Assembly (NCBI GenBank): GCA_023101885.1
Contig: JALPQD010000137.1
Location: 2,666,001 to 2,730,000, forward strand
Direction of reading: 5' to 3'
Length of the DNA: 64,000 nucleotides
Origin: Typhlomys cinereus
Taxonomy: Eukaryota; Chordata; Mammalia; Rodentia; Platacanthomyidae
Of the stretch, positions 24,601-32,249 are shown in pieces. Every line of letters begins with the position of its first letter. Positions within the stretch are counted from its first letter, which is position 1. The translations under genes were made by a program, and so were the position numbers. Below the pieces are notes generated by a model. That model did no database searches. It was given only the letters and a program-made list of their open reading frames with translations, and was not told where the DNA came from.

Positions 24601-26919
24601 TTAACCAATGGGAAAAAGCTAGTTTCCCTGGCTTGTCTAGGTTTATAAATATGCCTGGCCCTGGCAGCCATCTTTGGCTCCCTAGCCCCTCATGGTATTC
24701 AAGGTGCCATGGATTCTTTTCCAGCTGCTTCTCATGGAGGCTCCCTAGCCCCTCATGACACTCCATGTCTGGAGTCCATGAGTTCCAACCTTTCTCTTCT
24801 CTAATAAAGTCTACCTTAATTCTCTACACGTGTTCTAGTTTCAATCTTTGACTCCAGAACACAAGAACCCCACGACATTGGGACGGTCAAGACTGTTTTC
24901 CTGGAACAACACAGTAGCCAGAATGATTCTCATAAAACTCAGCCAATAATTTTTTTTTTAAAAGGGGGCCTCACTATGTTGCCCAAGAAAGCTTCAAACA
25001 CAGGATCTTCCAACCTTGGTTACCTGAGATATAACAGAACAAGGAACGTCCAGCTCTCAAATTTTAAGTTTCTATTGTTTACAATTCGAAAATCCCTCAA
25101 TTCCTAAGATTTTCATTAGTGCAAAAAAGAATATATTTCTTTTTCTTCATCAAAGGAATGAAGTTCTATTTTTCCACTATATAAAGATTTTAGGTTTGGT
25201 TTTTTTTTGGGGGGGACAGGGTCTCTTGCTAACTAATCAGGTCTCAAACTTGCTCTGTACCTGAGGATGACTTTGAAACTCCTGATCCTCCTGCTTCTAC
25301 CTACCAAGTGGTAGGATTGTAGGTGAGCTCCACCATCCCTAACTTAATTTCCTTAAAACTGAAAATGCTACTCATTAGTTGAAATCCTCCAGTGGCACAC
25401 ATAAGTCCTTAAAATGACCTATTAGCCATTTAATCCTGTCCTTCCCGTCTGAGTTCATATCCAACCATCTCCGCCTCACTTTGCGCTGGCCACGTGGGTC
25501 TCCTTGCTTGTCAGAATACAGTCAGCATATCACTCCTCTGGGTTTGCCTTTATTACTGTTCCCTTTCCAGGAATGTCTTCAACCTTACACATTCTTCAAG
25601 ACAATGCTTCTTGGGGGAAGATTTCTTCCAAAGTCTAGACAGTGTAGTTTCAATATTTCAGCCCAGTTCATTTACCATCTCTGAAGACATTTTGAAAGTG
25701 TATTCTCATCATAGTGATGGTCTGGGACCAGCTCAGCTACTACTCCATTTTTGCACAAAACCACCTTGCTTTGCACTACTTTCATTATGACCACTTTTTG
25801 AGTCTAAGGTGTCATGTACCCTAGGGCTGGACTCCACCTTGATACTGAGCCCAGGAAGGACTTGAACTCCCATCAGCCTGCCTCCAGGTCTCCGGAGATC
25901 CTCCCCAGGGCTGAGATTGTACACACTCTATAGATTTGGAAGAACTGATCGTAATCCTTTACGGAGATAAAGTCGACAACTTCCCCCACTCTGGGTTCAT
26001 GAAAGGATAGAGAGACTAGTTCTCCACTGTAGGAAAGCCTTATCAAGAGTTCAGTCACAAGATCAGCTGGGTTGGACCCCAATATGAACAGACCAATGAG
26101 CTGTGGAGGACCAATCAGGTTTGCAGAAACTGGAGCTAACCAATGAGGAAAAACTACTTTTTCCCAGGCCTGAGTATAAATAGTCCAGACCTGGCACCCT
26201 TGCCCCTCATGGGATTCCACCTTTGGAGTCCAAGAGTTCTTTTCCAGCTCCTTGCCTCTCGAGGATTCCATGCAGGGAGTCTCTTGCCCCTCACATATTA
26301 ACCATCCTTGGGTAGTTCCATTCTTTCTCTTTAATAAACTCTAAATCTCTACGAGTACCTGGGACACATACCCCTCTCCCCCACAGAGGGACCCCTCTGT
26401 CGTTATCACAGGCTTACACAATGCCCGGCTTTGTACAGGTTTAAGGATGCCTCCGCATCCTCTGACTCCTCCCCCCGTGGCTGACAGGTGCAGGCGGCTG
26501 GGAGACCCGGAGGCTGTGCGTTCCGGTGCGGCTCACAGCCCGGCAGGTAGCGGCCCAGCTGGCCCTGCAGACACGCCCTGCGGCGGCTGCGATCGGGGTT
26601 CGAGCCCTGACCTCGCCGCGGGCGAAGGGAAGATGGGCAGGAGGTGCGCGAAGGCTCCTGGGGAAAGACGAGTTTCCCCAGACGCAGCGACAACCGCACT
26701 GGGGTTCCACGGCGGCGCTGCCGGAGAAGCGTCAGACTTTAGGGCGACCTGGGAGAGACGCCGGCCGCCAGCGTGGGGCGCCACGTGACGCGGGTGCGGT
26801 CGGCGCGGAGCCCCCGCGCGCCCAGGCCGGCTCCTGCGGGCCGTTACCGGGTAGAGGTAGAGCACGGCGGCCACCAGCGCCAGCAGGAAGGTCACGGCGA
26901 AGATCGCGAAGTCCAGCAT
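192..26919 (-). CDS. CYP20A1: CYP20A1, cytochrome P450 20A1 (5' eleven coding exons; 3' end off window)
   Basis: Orphan cytochrome P450, a membrane-anchored haem protein whose substrate is not established in the family. Eleven exons on the minus strand encode about 383 residues in one phase-consistent frame. An N-terminal hydrophobic anchor (residues 1-24, [16 protein letters not shown]...) is followed by the [12 protein letters not shown] segment, the [14 protein letters not shown] block, [31 protein letters not shown], and the K-helix-region [11 protein letters not shown] (the E..R pair is visible). The family protein is about 462 residues, so roughly 80 C-terminal residues, including the Cys haem-ligand region, lie left of base 192. 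No stop or frameshift was seen in any exon. The 5' exon sits in a CpG island. NBEAL1 lies upstream on the same strand. Identification is by recognition of conserved CYP20A1 sequence and is strong. Confidence 0.95.
1367..1478 (-). CDS. CYP20A1: CYP20A1 coding exon 10
   Basis: The 112-bp exon encodes [20 protein letters not shown] through FIIPRE. It contains the K-helix Glu-x-x-Arg pair (ETVR). The acceptor ATAG is at 1479-1480 and the donor GTAGGA is at 1366. Confidence 0.94.
1780..2844 (+). mobile_element. 5'-truncated young L1 3' end with 18-bp TSD
   Basis: The TSD CAAAACCAGAAAGGAAGT is at 1780-1797 and 2827-2844. The insert starts within the last ORF2 codons (CAGAAAATTAAGCGCCG) and carries the full 3' UTR and A tail. 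It is about 97 per cent alike to the 3' end of the 12.6-15.6 kb L1 by eye. Confidence 0.88.
2948..3495 (+). mobile_element. Second 5'-truncated L1 3' UTR fragment with TSD
   Basis: The duplication AAAATCAAATTACAAA is at about 2949-2964 and 3480-3495. Between lies only the distal 3' UTR with a G-rich tract (3325-3415) and an A tail. It is more diverged than the neighbour at 1780-2844, so it is a separate and older insertion. Confidence 0.8.
4066..4185 (-). mobile_element. B1-like SINE
   Basis: Reverse 7SL-derived copy (GTGCTAAGATTACAGGCATG). Confidence 0.65.
4605..4770 (-). mobile_element. B3/B2-superfamily SINE
   Basis: Reverse copy with GGATTGAACTCAGGTTGTCAGGCTT and CATCTTGTCAGCCC at its end. 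Confidence 0.65.
4785..5245 (-). mobile_element. Ancient L1 ORF2/3' fragment, reverse orientation
   Basis: The sequence from TGATGGATATTTGAACTGCTTCC to TGTATTCCTACAACAGG resembles the reverse complement of the end of mammalian L1 ORF2. It is interrupted by the duplicated 150-bp unit at 4930-5091. Confidence 0.55.
4930..5091. repeat. Local 150-bp duplication, copy 1
   Basis: This is nearly identical, in the same orientation, to 5738-5890, starting GCTTTTTTACA. Copy 1 has an extra TATTTATAGAA repeat. CYP20A1 exon 9 lies between the copies. Confidence 0.85.
5318..5425 (+). mobile_element. B1-like SINE
   Basis: Forward copy. GTGTGTGGTGTGTACATGCC, and a weak CTTTCTCAAAAA end. Confidence 0.55.
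5520..5640 (-). CDS. CYP20A1: CYP20A1 coding exon 9
   Basis: The 121-bp exon runs from [15 protein letters not shown] to EGIEQL plus two bases. The acceptor CCTAG is at 5641-5642 and the donor GTAAGA is at 5519. A 150-bp sequence is duplicated on either side of this exon (see findings). Confidence 0.93.
5738..5890. repeat. Local 150-bp duplication, copy 2
   Basis: Partner of 4930-5091, with a few substitutions and small gaps. I do not recognise the unit as a known SINE. Confidence 0.85.
6420..6650 (-). mobile_element. Dip-like SINE
   Basis: Reverse copy of the tRNA-derived SINE, ending CTCCAGCCCC. Its flanks carry an imperfect TSD around TCTGC-AAATTTTAT. Confidence 0.8.
6747..6897 (+). mobile_element. 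Dip-like SINE, truncated
   Basis: Forward head GGGGCTAGAAAGATGACTCAGG, followed by the body and a (CA)n tail. The middle of the head is shortened. Confidence 0.7.
7549..7819 (-). mobile_element. Dip-like SINE with (TG)n
   Basis: Reverse copy whose (TG)n tail complement is expanded (7561-7600). Confidence 0.8.
7561..7610. repeat. (TG)n microsatellite
   Basis: About 20 TG units, then ATGTATG, at the tail of a reverse SINE. Confidence 0.95.
7886..8018 (-). mobile_element. B1-like SINE
   Basis: Reverse copy beginning TTTGAGACAGGGTCTATC. It lies about 100 bp from CYP20A1 exon 8. Confidence 0.65.
8122..8176 (-). CDS. CYP20A1: CYP20A1 coding exon 8
   Basis: The 55-bp exon encodes [18 protein letters not shown] plus one base. 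This is the region corresponding to the P450 I-helix, and the usual acidic-Thr pair is not obvious, as is known for this family. The acceptor TGTAG is at 8177-8178 and the donor GTAAGT is at 8121. Confidence 0.92.
8971..9086 (-). CDS. CYP20A1: CYP20A1 coding exon 7
   Basis: The 116-bp exon runs from [20 protein letters not shown] to NDQQ. The acceptor TTAAG is at 9087-9088 and the donor GTGATG is at 8970. Confidence 0.93.
9660..10276 (+). mobile_element. L2 LINE 3' end
   Basis: It follows the L2 order: CCATCTGTTCATC..., CATTTCCACCTCAAAG..., TGTCTGTCTCTTCCATCTAG, and the CTCAATGTTGGTGGAATTGA-like tail. It is interrupted internally by a short tandem array. Confidence 0.65.
9831..9958 (+). repeat. 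34-bp minisatellite, about 3.8 copies
   Basis: The unit AGAATCTTTTCCTTTGGATG... repeats at 9831, 9865, 9899 and 9933 with a step of exactly 34 and almost no substitutions. It has arisen inside L2 sequence. There are no spacers, so it is not a CRISPR array. Confidence 0.95.
10745..10880 (-). mobile_element. B1-like SINE
   Basis: Diverged reverse copy (GTGTCACTTTGTCTCCCATG...ACCACTATACCTTGCC). Confidence 0.5.
11180..11260 (+). mobile_element. ID-like SINE
   Basis: tRNA-Ala-derived head (AGCTAGGGTGCAGTTCATTG). Confidence 0.55.
11411..11683 (-). mobile_element. Dip-like SINE with pyrimidine tract
   Basis: Reverse copy preceded by (CCCT/CCTT)n at 11411-11452. It ends ATCTCTTTAGCCCC. Confidence 0.75.
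11942..12020 (-). CDS. CYP20A1: CYP20A1 coding exon 6
   Basis: The 79-bp exon encodes [16 protein letters not shown] through KKQYED plus one base. The acceptor TTTAG is at 12021-12022 and the donor GTAAGT is at 11941. Too short to stand out as an open frame, it was found from the expected protein order. Confidence 0.93.
12384..12640 (+). mobile_element. Dip-like SINE
   Basis: Forward copy, head GGCTGGAGAGATGGCTCAGG and tail (CA)n AAATAAATAAATAAAA. The L1 inserted directly beside its tail. Confidence 0.85.
12661..13241 (+). repeat. L1 5' UTR tandem monomers (three copies, last partial)
   Basis: The landmark CCCTTTTCACCCC recurs at 12662, 12908 and 13132, giving steps of 246 and 224 bp. Monomer 2 lacks about 34 bp after CCCTAGG and has about 12 extra bases (GGGTTAAATAG region). 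Composition is strongly GC- and CpG-rich, as in other rodent L1 promoter monomers. Several overlapping minus-strand open frames here are composition artefacts. Confidence 0.85.
13245..14652 (+). pseudogene. L1 ORF2 C-terminal part
   Basis: This encodes the C-terminal third of the L1 replicase, after the polymerase core. A stop (TGA near 13487, in place of a Trp codon) breaks the upstream part. From 13570 to 14652 about 360 codons are open, with the typical [18 protein letters not shown] and [15 protein letters not shown] motifs and a natural stop. The open frame is a truncated relic, not a host gene. Confidence 0.9.
14653..15616 (+). repeat. L1 3' UTR with G-rich polypurine tract
   Basis: This is nearly identical to 1850-2826, which shows they are the same young subfamily. 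A G-rich purine tract at about 15525-15580 precedes the A tail, a standard rodent L1 3' UTR feature that may form quadruplex structure. Confidence 0.85.
15690..16350 (+). mobile_element. B4/B1-type SINE cluster
   Basis: Successive tRNA-like and B1-like modules (GAGCTGGGGACATTGC..., GTGTGGTGGCACTTGTAACC, GACCTGGTCTCAAAAA, GGGCACAGTAGTACACG) end in CA-rich sequence. At least two old copies. Confidence 0.6.
16448..16615 (-). CDS. CYP20A1: CYP20A1 coding exon 5
   Basis: The 168-bp exon has 56 whole codons, from [14 protein letters not shown] to FQKNHGI. The acceptor TCCAG is at 16616-16617 and the donor GTAAGT is at 16447. Confidence 0.94.
16895..17045 (-). mobile_element. MIR-like SINE
   Basis: Core-like AACAATGTGACTTTGGACAA and TCAGATGCTTC...GGTGGGATAAC resemble MIR in direct order. 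Old and diverged. The strand is uncertain. Confidence 0.45.
17050..19440. other. CYP20A1 intron 4-5, little recognisable
   Basis: AT-rich intron sequence between exon 5 and exon 4. Apart from weak ID-like pieces (17444, 18667) I see no gene, exon or young repeat. Confidence 0.5.
19443..19716 (-). mobile_element. Dip-like SINE
   Basis: Reverse copy. It has GTGACTTAAGAAATCACCC, a SINE body and GTCATCTCTCCAG at its end. Confidence 0.8.
20085..20227 (-). CDS. CYP20A1: CYP20A1 coding exon 4
   Basis: The 143-bp exon starts [14 protein letters not shown] and ends NFPLLLK. The acceptor TTTCAG is at 20228-20229 and the donor GTAAGA is at 20084. Open throughout. The codon split between exons 3 and 4 reads Leu, where I recall Ser in the human protein. 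Confidence 0.93.
20939..21105 (-). CDS. CYP20A1: CYP20A1 coding exon 3
   Basis: The 167-bp exon runs from [11 protein letters not shown] to NPNKT. The acceptor ATCAG is at 21106-21107 and the donor GTAAGT is at 20938. It encodes the conserved [20 protein letters not shown] block. Confidence 0.95.
21600..21700 (+). mobile_element. ID-like SINE
   Basis: GGTCAAGGACACGGCTCAGC... GGTTCCATACCCAGCACC, with an A-rich end. It is about 65 bp from CYP20A1 exon 2. Confidence 0.55.
21765..21814 (-). CDS. CYP20A1: CYP20A1 coding exon 2
   Basis: The 50-bp exon encodes [16 protein letters not shown] plus two bases. The acceptor TTAAG is at 21815-21816 behind a long polypyrimidine run, and the donor GTAAGA is at 21764. 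Phase joins exactly to exons 1 and 3. Confidence 0.92.
22212..22466 (-). mobile_element. Dip-like SINE
   Basis: Reverse copy lacking the last part of the tRNA-like head. It lies just before the H3-3A pseudogene. Confidence 0.75.
22540..23308 (+). pseudogene. H3-3A: Histone H3.3 (H3-3A) processed pseudogene
   Basis: Intronless H3.3-like sequence lies in CYP20A1 intron 1, antisense to that gene. The start codon is changed to GTG (about 22615). A one-base loss near codon 10 shifts the frame, and about 15 bases are lost after HRY (near 22743). Recognisable pieces are [34 protein letters not shown] and TIMPKDIQ. The stop TAA is at 23005-23007. The following 3' UTR (GGCAGTTTTTCCATTTTCAT etc.) matches H3-3A rather than H3-3B as I remember them. 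No poly(A) tail remains. It cannot make histone. Confidence 0.9.
24395..24905 (+). mobile_element. Solo ERV LTR 1
   Basis: It has a CCAAT box (24603 area), a TATA box GTTTATAAATATG (24641-24653) and a poly(A) signal AATAAA (24803-24808). It contains an internal direct repeat GGCTCCCTAGCCCCTCATG (about 24677 and 24731). It is related along its length to the LTR at 25811-26410. The exact ends and the TSD could not be fixed. Confidence 0.7.
24955..25345 (-). mobile_element. Two B1-like SINEs within L2
   Basis: Reverse copies at about 24955-25060 (GGGCCTCACTATGTTGCCC) and 25200-25345 (GACAGGGTCTCTTGC...TAGGATTGTAGG). Confidence 0.55.
25811..26410 (+). mobile_element. Solo ERV LTR 2
   Basis: A probable TGTC...ATCACA element has several CCAAT boxes (26090-26150), TATAAATA (26175-26182) and AATAAA (26333-26338). 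Shared blocks with LTR 1 include GGGTTGGACCCCAAT-type, GAGTCCAAGAGTTC-type and TTCTTTTCCAGCT. It abuts the CYP20A1 CpG island, pointing away from CYP20A1 transcription. Confidence 0.7.
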
Positions 26920-27080
26920 GCTGCGTCCGCGGGGAGCCGCGTCTAGGCTCCTGCGCTCGGGCCGCGGCTCCTGCGCTCGGGCCGCGGCGTCCCGGCCTGG
27001 CCGGGCCCGGGGAGCGCGCGCTGGGCGGAGGCGCCCGCGGGGCGGGCCCGGAAGGGAAGACCAATGGATCGCCGAGTCTG
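26440..27080 (-). promoter_or_regulatory. CYP20A1: CpG-island promoter of CYP20A1
   Basis: A GC-rich, CpG-dense block surrounds coding exon 1. It has several GGGCGG/CCGCCC-like boxes (for example around 27020-27050) and no TATA box close to the ATG. Such islands are standard for broadly expressed genes. The transcription start cannot be placed from sequence alone. Long open frames on both strands here are by-products of GC content. Confidence 0.8.
26848..26919 (-). CDS. CYP20A1: CYP20A1 coding exon 1 (start codon, membrane anchor)
   Basis: The ATG is at 26919-26917. The exon has 24 codons and ends CCG before the donor GTAACGG (26847-26841). It encodes the N-terminal transmembrane anchor, 24 mostly hydrophobic residues ending in YLYP. 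It lies in the CpG island, as expected for a first exon. A downstream in-frame alternative start is unlikely because the anchor would be lost. Confidence 0.93.
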
Positions 27081-27599
27081 CGGGGCTCCCACTTGGAAGG
27101 GCTGGGCGGCTTAGGAACCTTTCCAAGGAACCATAGAGCTACCGTGTGCTTTGCCCCAACCAAAGTTTTTCCGGTGGATTTAAGGATGAAAACCTATCAA
27201 TGACCGATTCTTGACTCTAGCAAGGCAGATCGTCGATTCCCACTCAAGGCTTTGTGAATTTGGCGTTAGAAGTCTGTACAGCATCAGAGATACTGTTATA
27301 ATCACTCATACCTGTGATTGAAGCCCATGACTCAAGCTAACCTAACCTGAAGTTTAACCCAAACAAAACAAACTGTCTGTGAATGTATACTCCTTCCTAC
27401 AGAATGAAGTACAAATATGTTATAATATAGAATATCCAATCATTGTGTCCCTATAAGGCTTGCTGATTGTTAGCTGATTTTTGGACAAATTGCTTAAATT
27501 TTCTAAGCTCTGTTTATATGTAAAAATATGGGTCTGGATATGCAGTTCCATTGGTAGTGTTGCTTGTGTAAAATGTGTGCAATAAGAAACCCAAACACG
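27081..27599. other. Intergenic sequence upstream of the CYP20A1 CpG island
   Basis: Unique-looking, moderately AT-rich sequence with no supported feature. Confidence 0.5.
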
Positions 27600-27873
27600 C
27601 CAAGCCACAGACAAGGAATGAAAAAGTTTGATTACATGGCGACACAGACTAATTCCCAGAAGGGAAGAGCCTCATTTGGAGGGGGAGGGAAGCTTTATAA
27701 TATCTGGATTCATGACTTGGGTGAAGGACAGAGGGGACTGAGTTAGTCCCTATCCCGATAAGTTACATGACTAAGCACAGGCTTTGCAAGTGCTGGCTGG
27801 GCGAGGGGAGGGTAATGGCCAGCAAGCAGAGATTTTGCTCTGAATGTGGAGGTTGGAGGAAAGGGAATCTATC
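27600..27873 (-). repeat. ERV 3' LTR
   Basis: Read on the minus strand it begins TGATAGATTCCC near 27873, matching the 5' copy. The far end is not sharply defined. Confidence 0.6.
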
Positions 27874-28240
27874 ATTCCAGCCTTTTATTGATGATAAGTG
27901 TTACTACTTCCTGCTGGATGGGGTCAGTATGGGAAACGTTACAGGCCATAGTGATAGAAACCCATCCCAGTGCCCTATGGTGAAGAGGAGCTTTGAGAAT
28001 TTGGAGCTTGACTTGTCTTAACCTAGGAGAGACAAGACTGATAAGAAAGTTAAGAAGGCAACATCCACATACAAGGACTAAAAATATAGTCAAGGAGTTG
28101 ATAAAGTGGGCATGAACTACTGTTCCCAGGAGGGTAGAGAAGGGGCCACTTGATCTTGTCAATTACCTGGTTTAGCTTATCTAATAACATGTAATAGTCA
28201 TCAGAATGTTAAGTCACATACAGAAGATTATAATAAATGG
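27872..28240 (-). pseudogene. ERV env transmembrane tail relic
   Basis: A hydrophobic segment of about 20 residues (FINSLTIFLVLVCGCCLLNF) is followed by a short basic tail just before the 3' LTR. This is the position and form of an Env TM membrane anchor. Upstream frames are broken. Confidence 0.55.
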
Positions 28241-31200
28241 CAATTGGGGCTAAAATGGGTTGGGCCCATTTTAATCTGGCTCCAGACTTGCAACATTCCA
28301 GGTCTCTCCACTTCATGGAGGCTCCAATCAAGTCAATCGGACTTAAAAGTTCATCAGAGTCTTTCCAGGAACTTACATTCAGTCCCCCTTGGCTAAGCAT
28401 CACAGATTTGTGCATGCCGAGACCACATACAGTCAGCCAGATTTTAGTGCCCTACATGGCTAGGATATTATTCCTAGTATCTCATGTAGATGAGGCTGAG
28501 TAGCAGGTTGGGGAGCAGTCTTCAGGCAAAACAGAGAGCCATTAATTAAAAAAACTCCTGGACCACATGAAATCTACTAGCCAAATGATCCAGATGTAAT
28601 GTTTTGTTTATCTGTCCTCTTCATCCAACATAACATTTACATGTGACCTATGATTAGAGATATTATTATATATAAAATTAATCAACTGTATTGTCTGACC
28701 CAGTAAAGTGAAGGTAATGGTGAGGGAAACAAGCACTATATTTGCAGCATTTACCTTTAGGCCAGATTGACATTAGGATAATCCATAGTATCGTATTAAA
28801 GCCTTTTAGCAATATTGTATTCTCCCATGAGACAAGCAATTAGACCCTTTAGGAATTAGGACTTTATTGATCTTATGGGCATAACTAATTCTCCGTCTAG
28901 TGAAGATACATAAGTTCTTAACCTACAAAACAACATGCAAATTGTTGTTATCTATATTACTGGAATTAATGAAGAGAAAATTCATAGAGACAGTGAGAAA
29001 ACTTGCCTACATTCTAAAATATAAAACTCAGTTCTTAGCAGGTATATTTCTGAGGCTAAATGCTTTTTTTTTAGTCCATTTGCTGAATTTATTTAAACAA
29101 ACCAATTTAGAAATACCATAGAATTAAACAAAATTTCTGACATGTTCCTGAAATGTGTCAACACCTGGTAGTAGTTAATAATCACTTGTGAGGAAAGCTA
29201 TCCATTAATAAGGCTGGTCTTCAGCAAACTAAACCACATCATTTCTTTCGGCTTTCCTAGTCTGACAATACTATCAAACCACCACGGGCACAAATAAAGA
29301 TGGCACAGGATGGATCAGTACCACAGTTACAGCTGTTCCAGAGGTGCATTCCTGGGCCACATGAAAACAAGTAAGCCACTCATGTCAAATAAGTCATGGC
29401 TTTTTTTCTTTATCACAAATCACTAAGTGATGTTAATCATGGTCCTTGTCAAACAGGTTTGGTAAAGGCTATTTACAGTGTACATGACTGAGCATGCACT
29501 ATTAATAGTTTATTACAATAGGTTACTCAGTGCCTGGAAATAGTGAAACATCTCTGACATTTTAATCAATATGTTTCAAGCAGAAAACATTCCTTATCTC
29601 ACCACACTGCAATAATTACATGAAAAGTCTTAGAAAACATGAATTCCCCTCAAGAAATTGAAGCATATTCTACATACTACAGTAAGGGTAATGCAGTAAA
29701 AACTGTATTCCTGATAAGTTGTTTGACTGTAGTTTTTCATTCTCCGTCATATGGTCAAAGGTTGTGGATGACTTCATTTTAAAGTTAAAAAATTATTAGC
29801 AACTAAAAGTTGACACTGGAAAAAATTGCTAGGGAAGGAAAAATGCTAGTTGGATTTTGCCTGGAAGTTTTCAAGTCATAAACAAGAGCATCATTTGTTA
29901 GTCTGAGCCTTAAACATATAAAACAAATATATATAGTTTACTCTTCTTAATTTAATTTAAAATATACTGTACTTTGAACAATTCAAATAATGTAAGACTA
30001 CCAAAAATAATTTCATAAACCATATGACTGTCTCTCAATTGCATTTTCAATGTTTCAATTAAAAAACTGTAAACTAAACAAAGACAGTTTAGTGAAACGA
30101 ATAAGTGACTTTTTATTTGCACTTGTGATTTCTTTAATACAAATCACTACCAACAAATATGCAAAGACATGGCAGTTTTCACATCCGCTCCAAGCACTTT
30201 GATTTAAGCATAAAACAGATTGAAATGGTCGAGGTGTTGCATAAGACCCAAGAGCTGCCCACCGACTCATAGGCAGCTCTCTTTCTAGTCAGAATCCATT
30301 GTTCCTCAGCTGCAGATGACATCAATGCTTTTTTCCTATAATATACAGTCCTTTAACCATCACATCACAGTCTTCCTTTATTTCCTTCCCTCTACTTGAT
30401 GGTTCTCTTCTGTTTCATCATTCTAGATATTTGAAAAACGTGTCTTTTAAAAGGAGAGACAGTAACAGTAGGCCTCATCTTTAAAAGAAATAAAGAATCG
30501 GGCCTGATTTGGCAGTTGTGAATTATTTTAGTATCATGCAAATCATATAAACACTGAATCACATGTAGACAGTACATATCTATACAAAGTCACTTATAAA
30601 TGCATACTTAAAAGCCAAGATTTGGAGCTCTCATAAAAGCTTATCATTTGTATCTTTAATATAAATACAATAGAAAACTTTTGACTTAGGACATCCAGCA
30701 TAACATGACCAAGGGGAAGCAGACAGAGCCATTTGTGCCTGCTCAGAGTTTAAAGTGACCCCTTTTTTCCCTCTCTAGTTTGAATTGGTCAAGGTAAGAA
30801 CCTTGAGTTTGAATATAATTGTTAGGATTATGGCTTTAAAATTTTCACTTGAAACAATTCAACATAACACTTTTAAGTGTCAAATGAACAACAGCACATA
30901 ATTACGGGAGAGTTTCTCAAGTTTTTCAAAATTAAGAGAGTAAGTTTATTGCATGGCAGTAGAGAAATACAGAAATCATTGTATCTGAATTAGCCTAGCA
31001 TGGTTGTAATTAAAGGTTGAAATACGCATATAGTTAAGGAAGCAGAATGAGAATTAGAGTTTAAACCAGTACCAAAATCACTCATTTAAAACATGCATAT
31101 ATGTATTTTAATTGAGCATGCAAAATATATATATGTTATATATTAGCACGCAAAAGAAATGAAAAAATTGAGGTGGTCACAAATTTGTTATTTTGAAACA

Positions 31201-31439
31201 TACTGGTAGACACATGATAGGATTACATGAAATCCAGGTAACTAAATTAAACACGATACAGATAAGACAACACAGATAAGGAGATGCAGGTTATCTTAGA
31301 AAAGCCTTAGACAGGAATTGACCCATTATTTATTCATGACTCAGTGTGAATGGTCAGTATTGGAAATAAACTTTTAAAAACATTATCAAAAGTAAGAATA
31401 TCTTATCAATGAAGAGAGAATCTTGTATTATTTACCAAA
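28241..31439. other. Unassigned AT-rich block inside ERV span
   Basis: About 3.2 kb where pol and env would be expected. I see no retroviral motif, SINE or exon. A minus-strand AATAAA lies near 30110. It may be decayed viral sequence or a later replacement. Confidence 0.4.
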
Positions 31440-31829
31440 GCATACTTTGTAGAGGCCTGGTGACCTGGAAAGAAATTGTTTTATTAAGCCAAGTTAGAGG
31501 TTGTAAATGTTTTGTTCTTTAAGTGTAATACTGTGAAGTGTTTGGGGGATCTGGGAGAGGGGGTGTAGGGACTGTGGACCACAGGGTGAATTTGCTGTAC
31601 AGCAGTGTTAATTAGGCAGATGCCTTGAGTTGGAGGTAGGAGCCATTAGGTTTTATGATAGGGGGGATGGGGTAGCATAAGAGGAGTGAGTCGGGATGAG
31701 AATGCTAAGCCATGTCTGTACTTGAGGGAGATGGAGTATTGTGGTCAACAATGGGTAACTTGTGGGGGTCCTTGAGAAGAATCTTAATAAGGAAATGGTA
31801 TTAGCTATGGTGGGGAAGGATGTGTCTCA
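31440..31829 (-). pseudogene. ERV reverse transcriptase start, truncated
   Basis: It follows the protease without a gap and has an RT-like KPNGSY string, with several stops. Similarity ends at about 31440. Confidence 0.45.
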
Positions 31830-32194
31830 AATGGAAAAGTGGACAAAGGATGGGGAGAAAGGGAGATTGGCTGAAGTTGAAGGTTGAGTGGTGGTTGTAA
31901 GGAGGAGGGGAAACATGTCTGAGATGGTTTGATGGGGTAGATGGGGAGCAAAGAAAAGGGAGAGATGGAGCTTAACCATAAGATCCTATCCCAGAAGGGG
32001 GTGGAGCAGGAGGGCATTATAAGTAATGAGTGGGTGATGGACCATGGGAAAACTATGCAAGGCACTGGGTCAGTAGTTCTAGACTGATGAGGGAGGCCAC
32101 TGACACCCATCACAGATTTCTGAGAGGGAAAAGAAGGGCCAGGAAAAGAAGGGAGGGTCGACCAAGTAGCCCCACTATCTACTAGGAGAGACAA
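31830..32194 (-). pseudogene. ERV protease relic
   Basis: It contains a retroviral aspartic protease active-site block (LVDSGATWSTL, near 32160-32190), where the usual Asp-Thr/Ser-Gly triad is kept. About 129 codons are open by chance. Position just after the gag relic supports the call. Confidence 0.7.
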
Positions 32195-32249
32195 CCTTTT
32201 ACCTGCTACCTAGTCAGTTATCCTGGTTTCCACCATGGTGATCTTGATG

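Larger units (their letters stand above)
23350..25740 (+). mobile_element. Long L2 LINE remnant, interrupted by a solo LTR and B1-like SINEs
   Basis: Collinear L2-like sequence runs from the late reverse-transcriptase region (CTTGGTCCTTGGATCTCTTCTC, CTCCACTTGGATATG-type strings) to the 3' end (GGAATGTCTTC...TTCTTCAAGACAATG). The phrase CACAGTAGCCAGAATGATTC resumes at about 24910 right after the LTR, which shows the interruption. It is highly diverged and non-coding, in CYP20A1 intron 1. Confidence 0.6.

Noticed and set aside
26526..27203. 225-codon plus-strand open frame and overlapping frames over the CpG island
   Set aside because: They arise from GC-rich sequence antisense to CYP20A1 exon 1. 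No family similarity, splice logic or start context.
30055..30577. Two minus-strand open frames of 61 and 71 codons as possible exons
   Set aside because: No splice-site pair, repeat of a known domain or conservation evidence could be seen.
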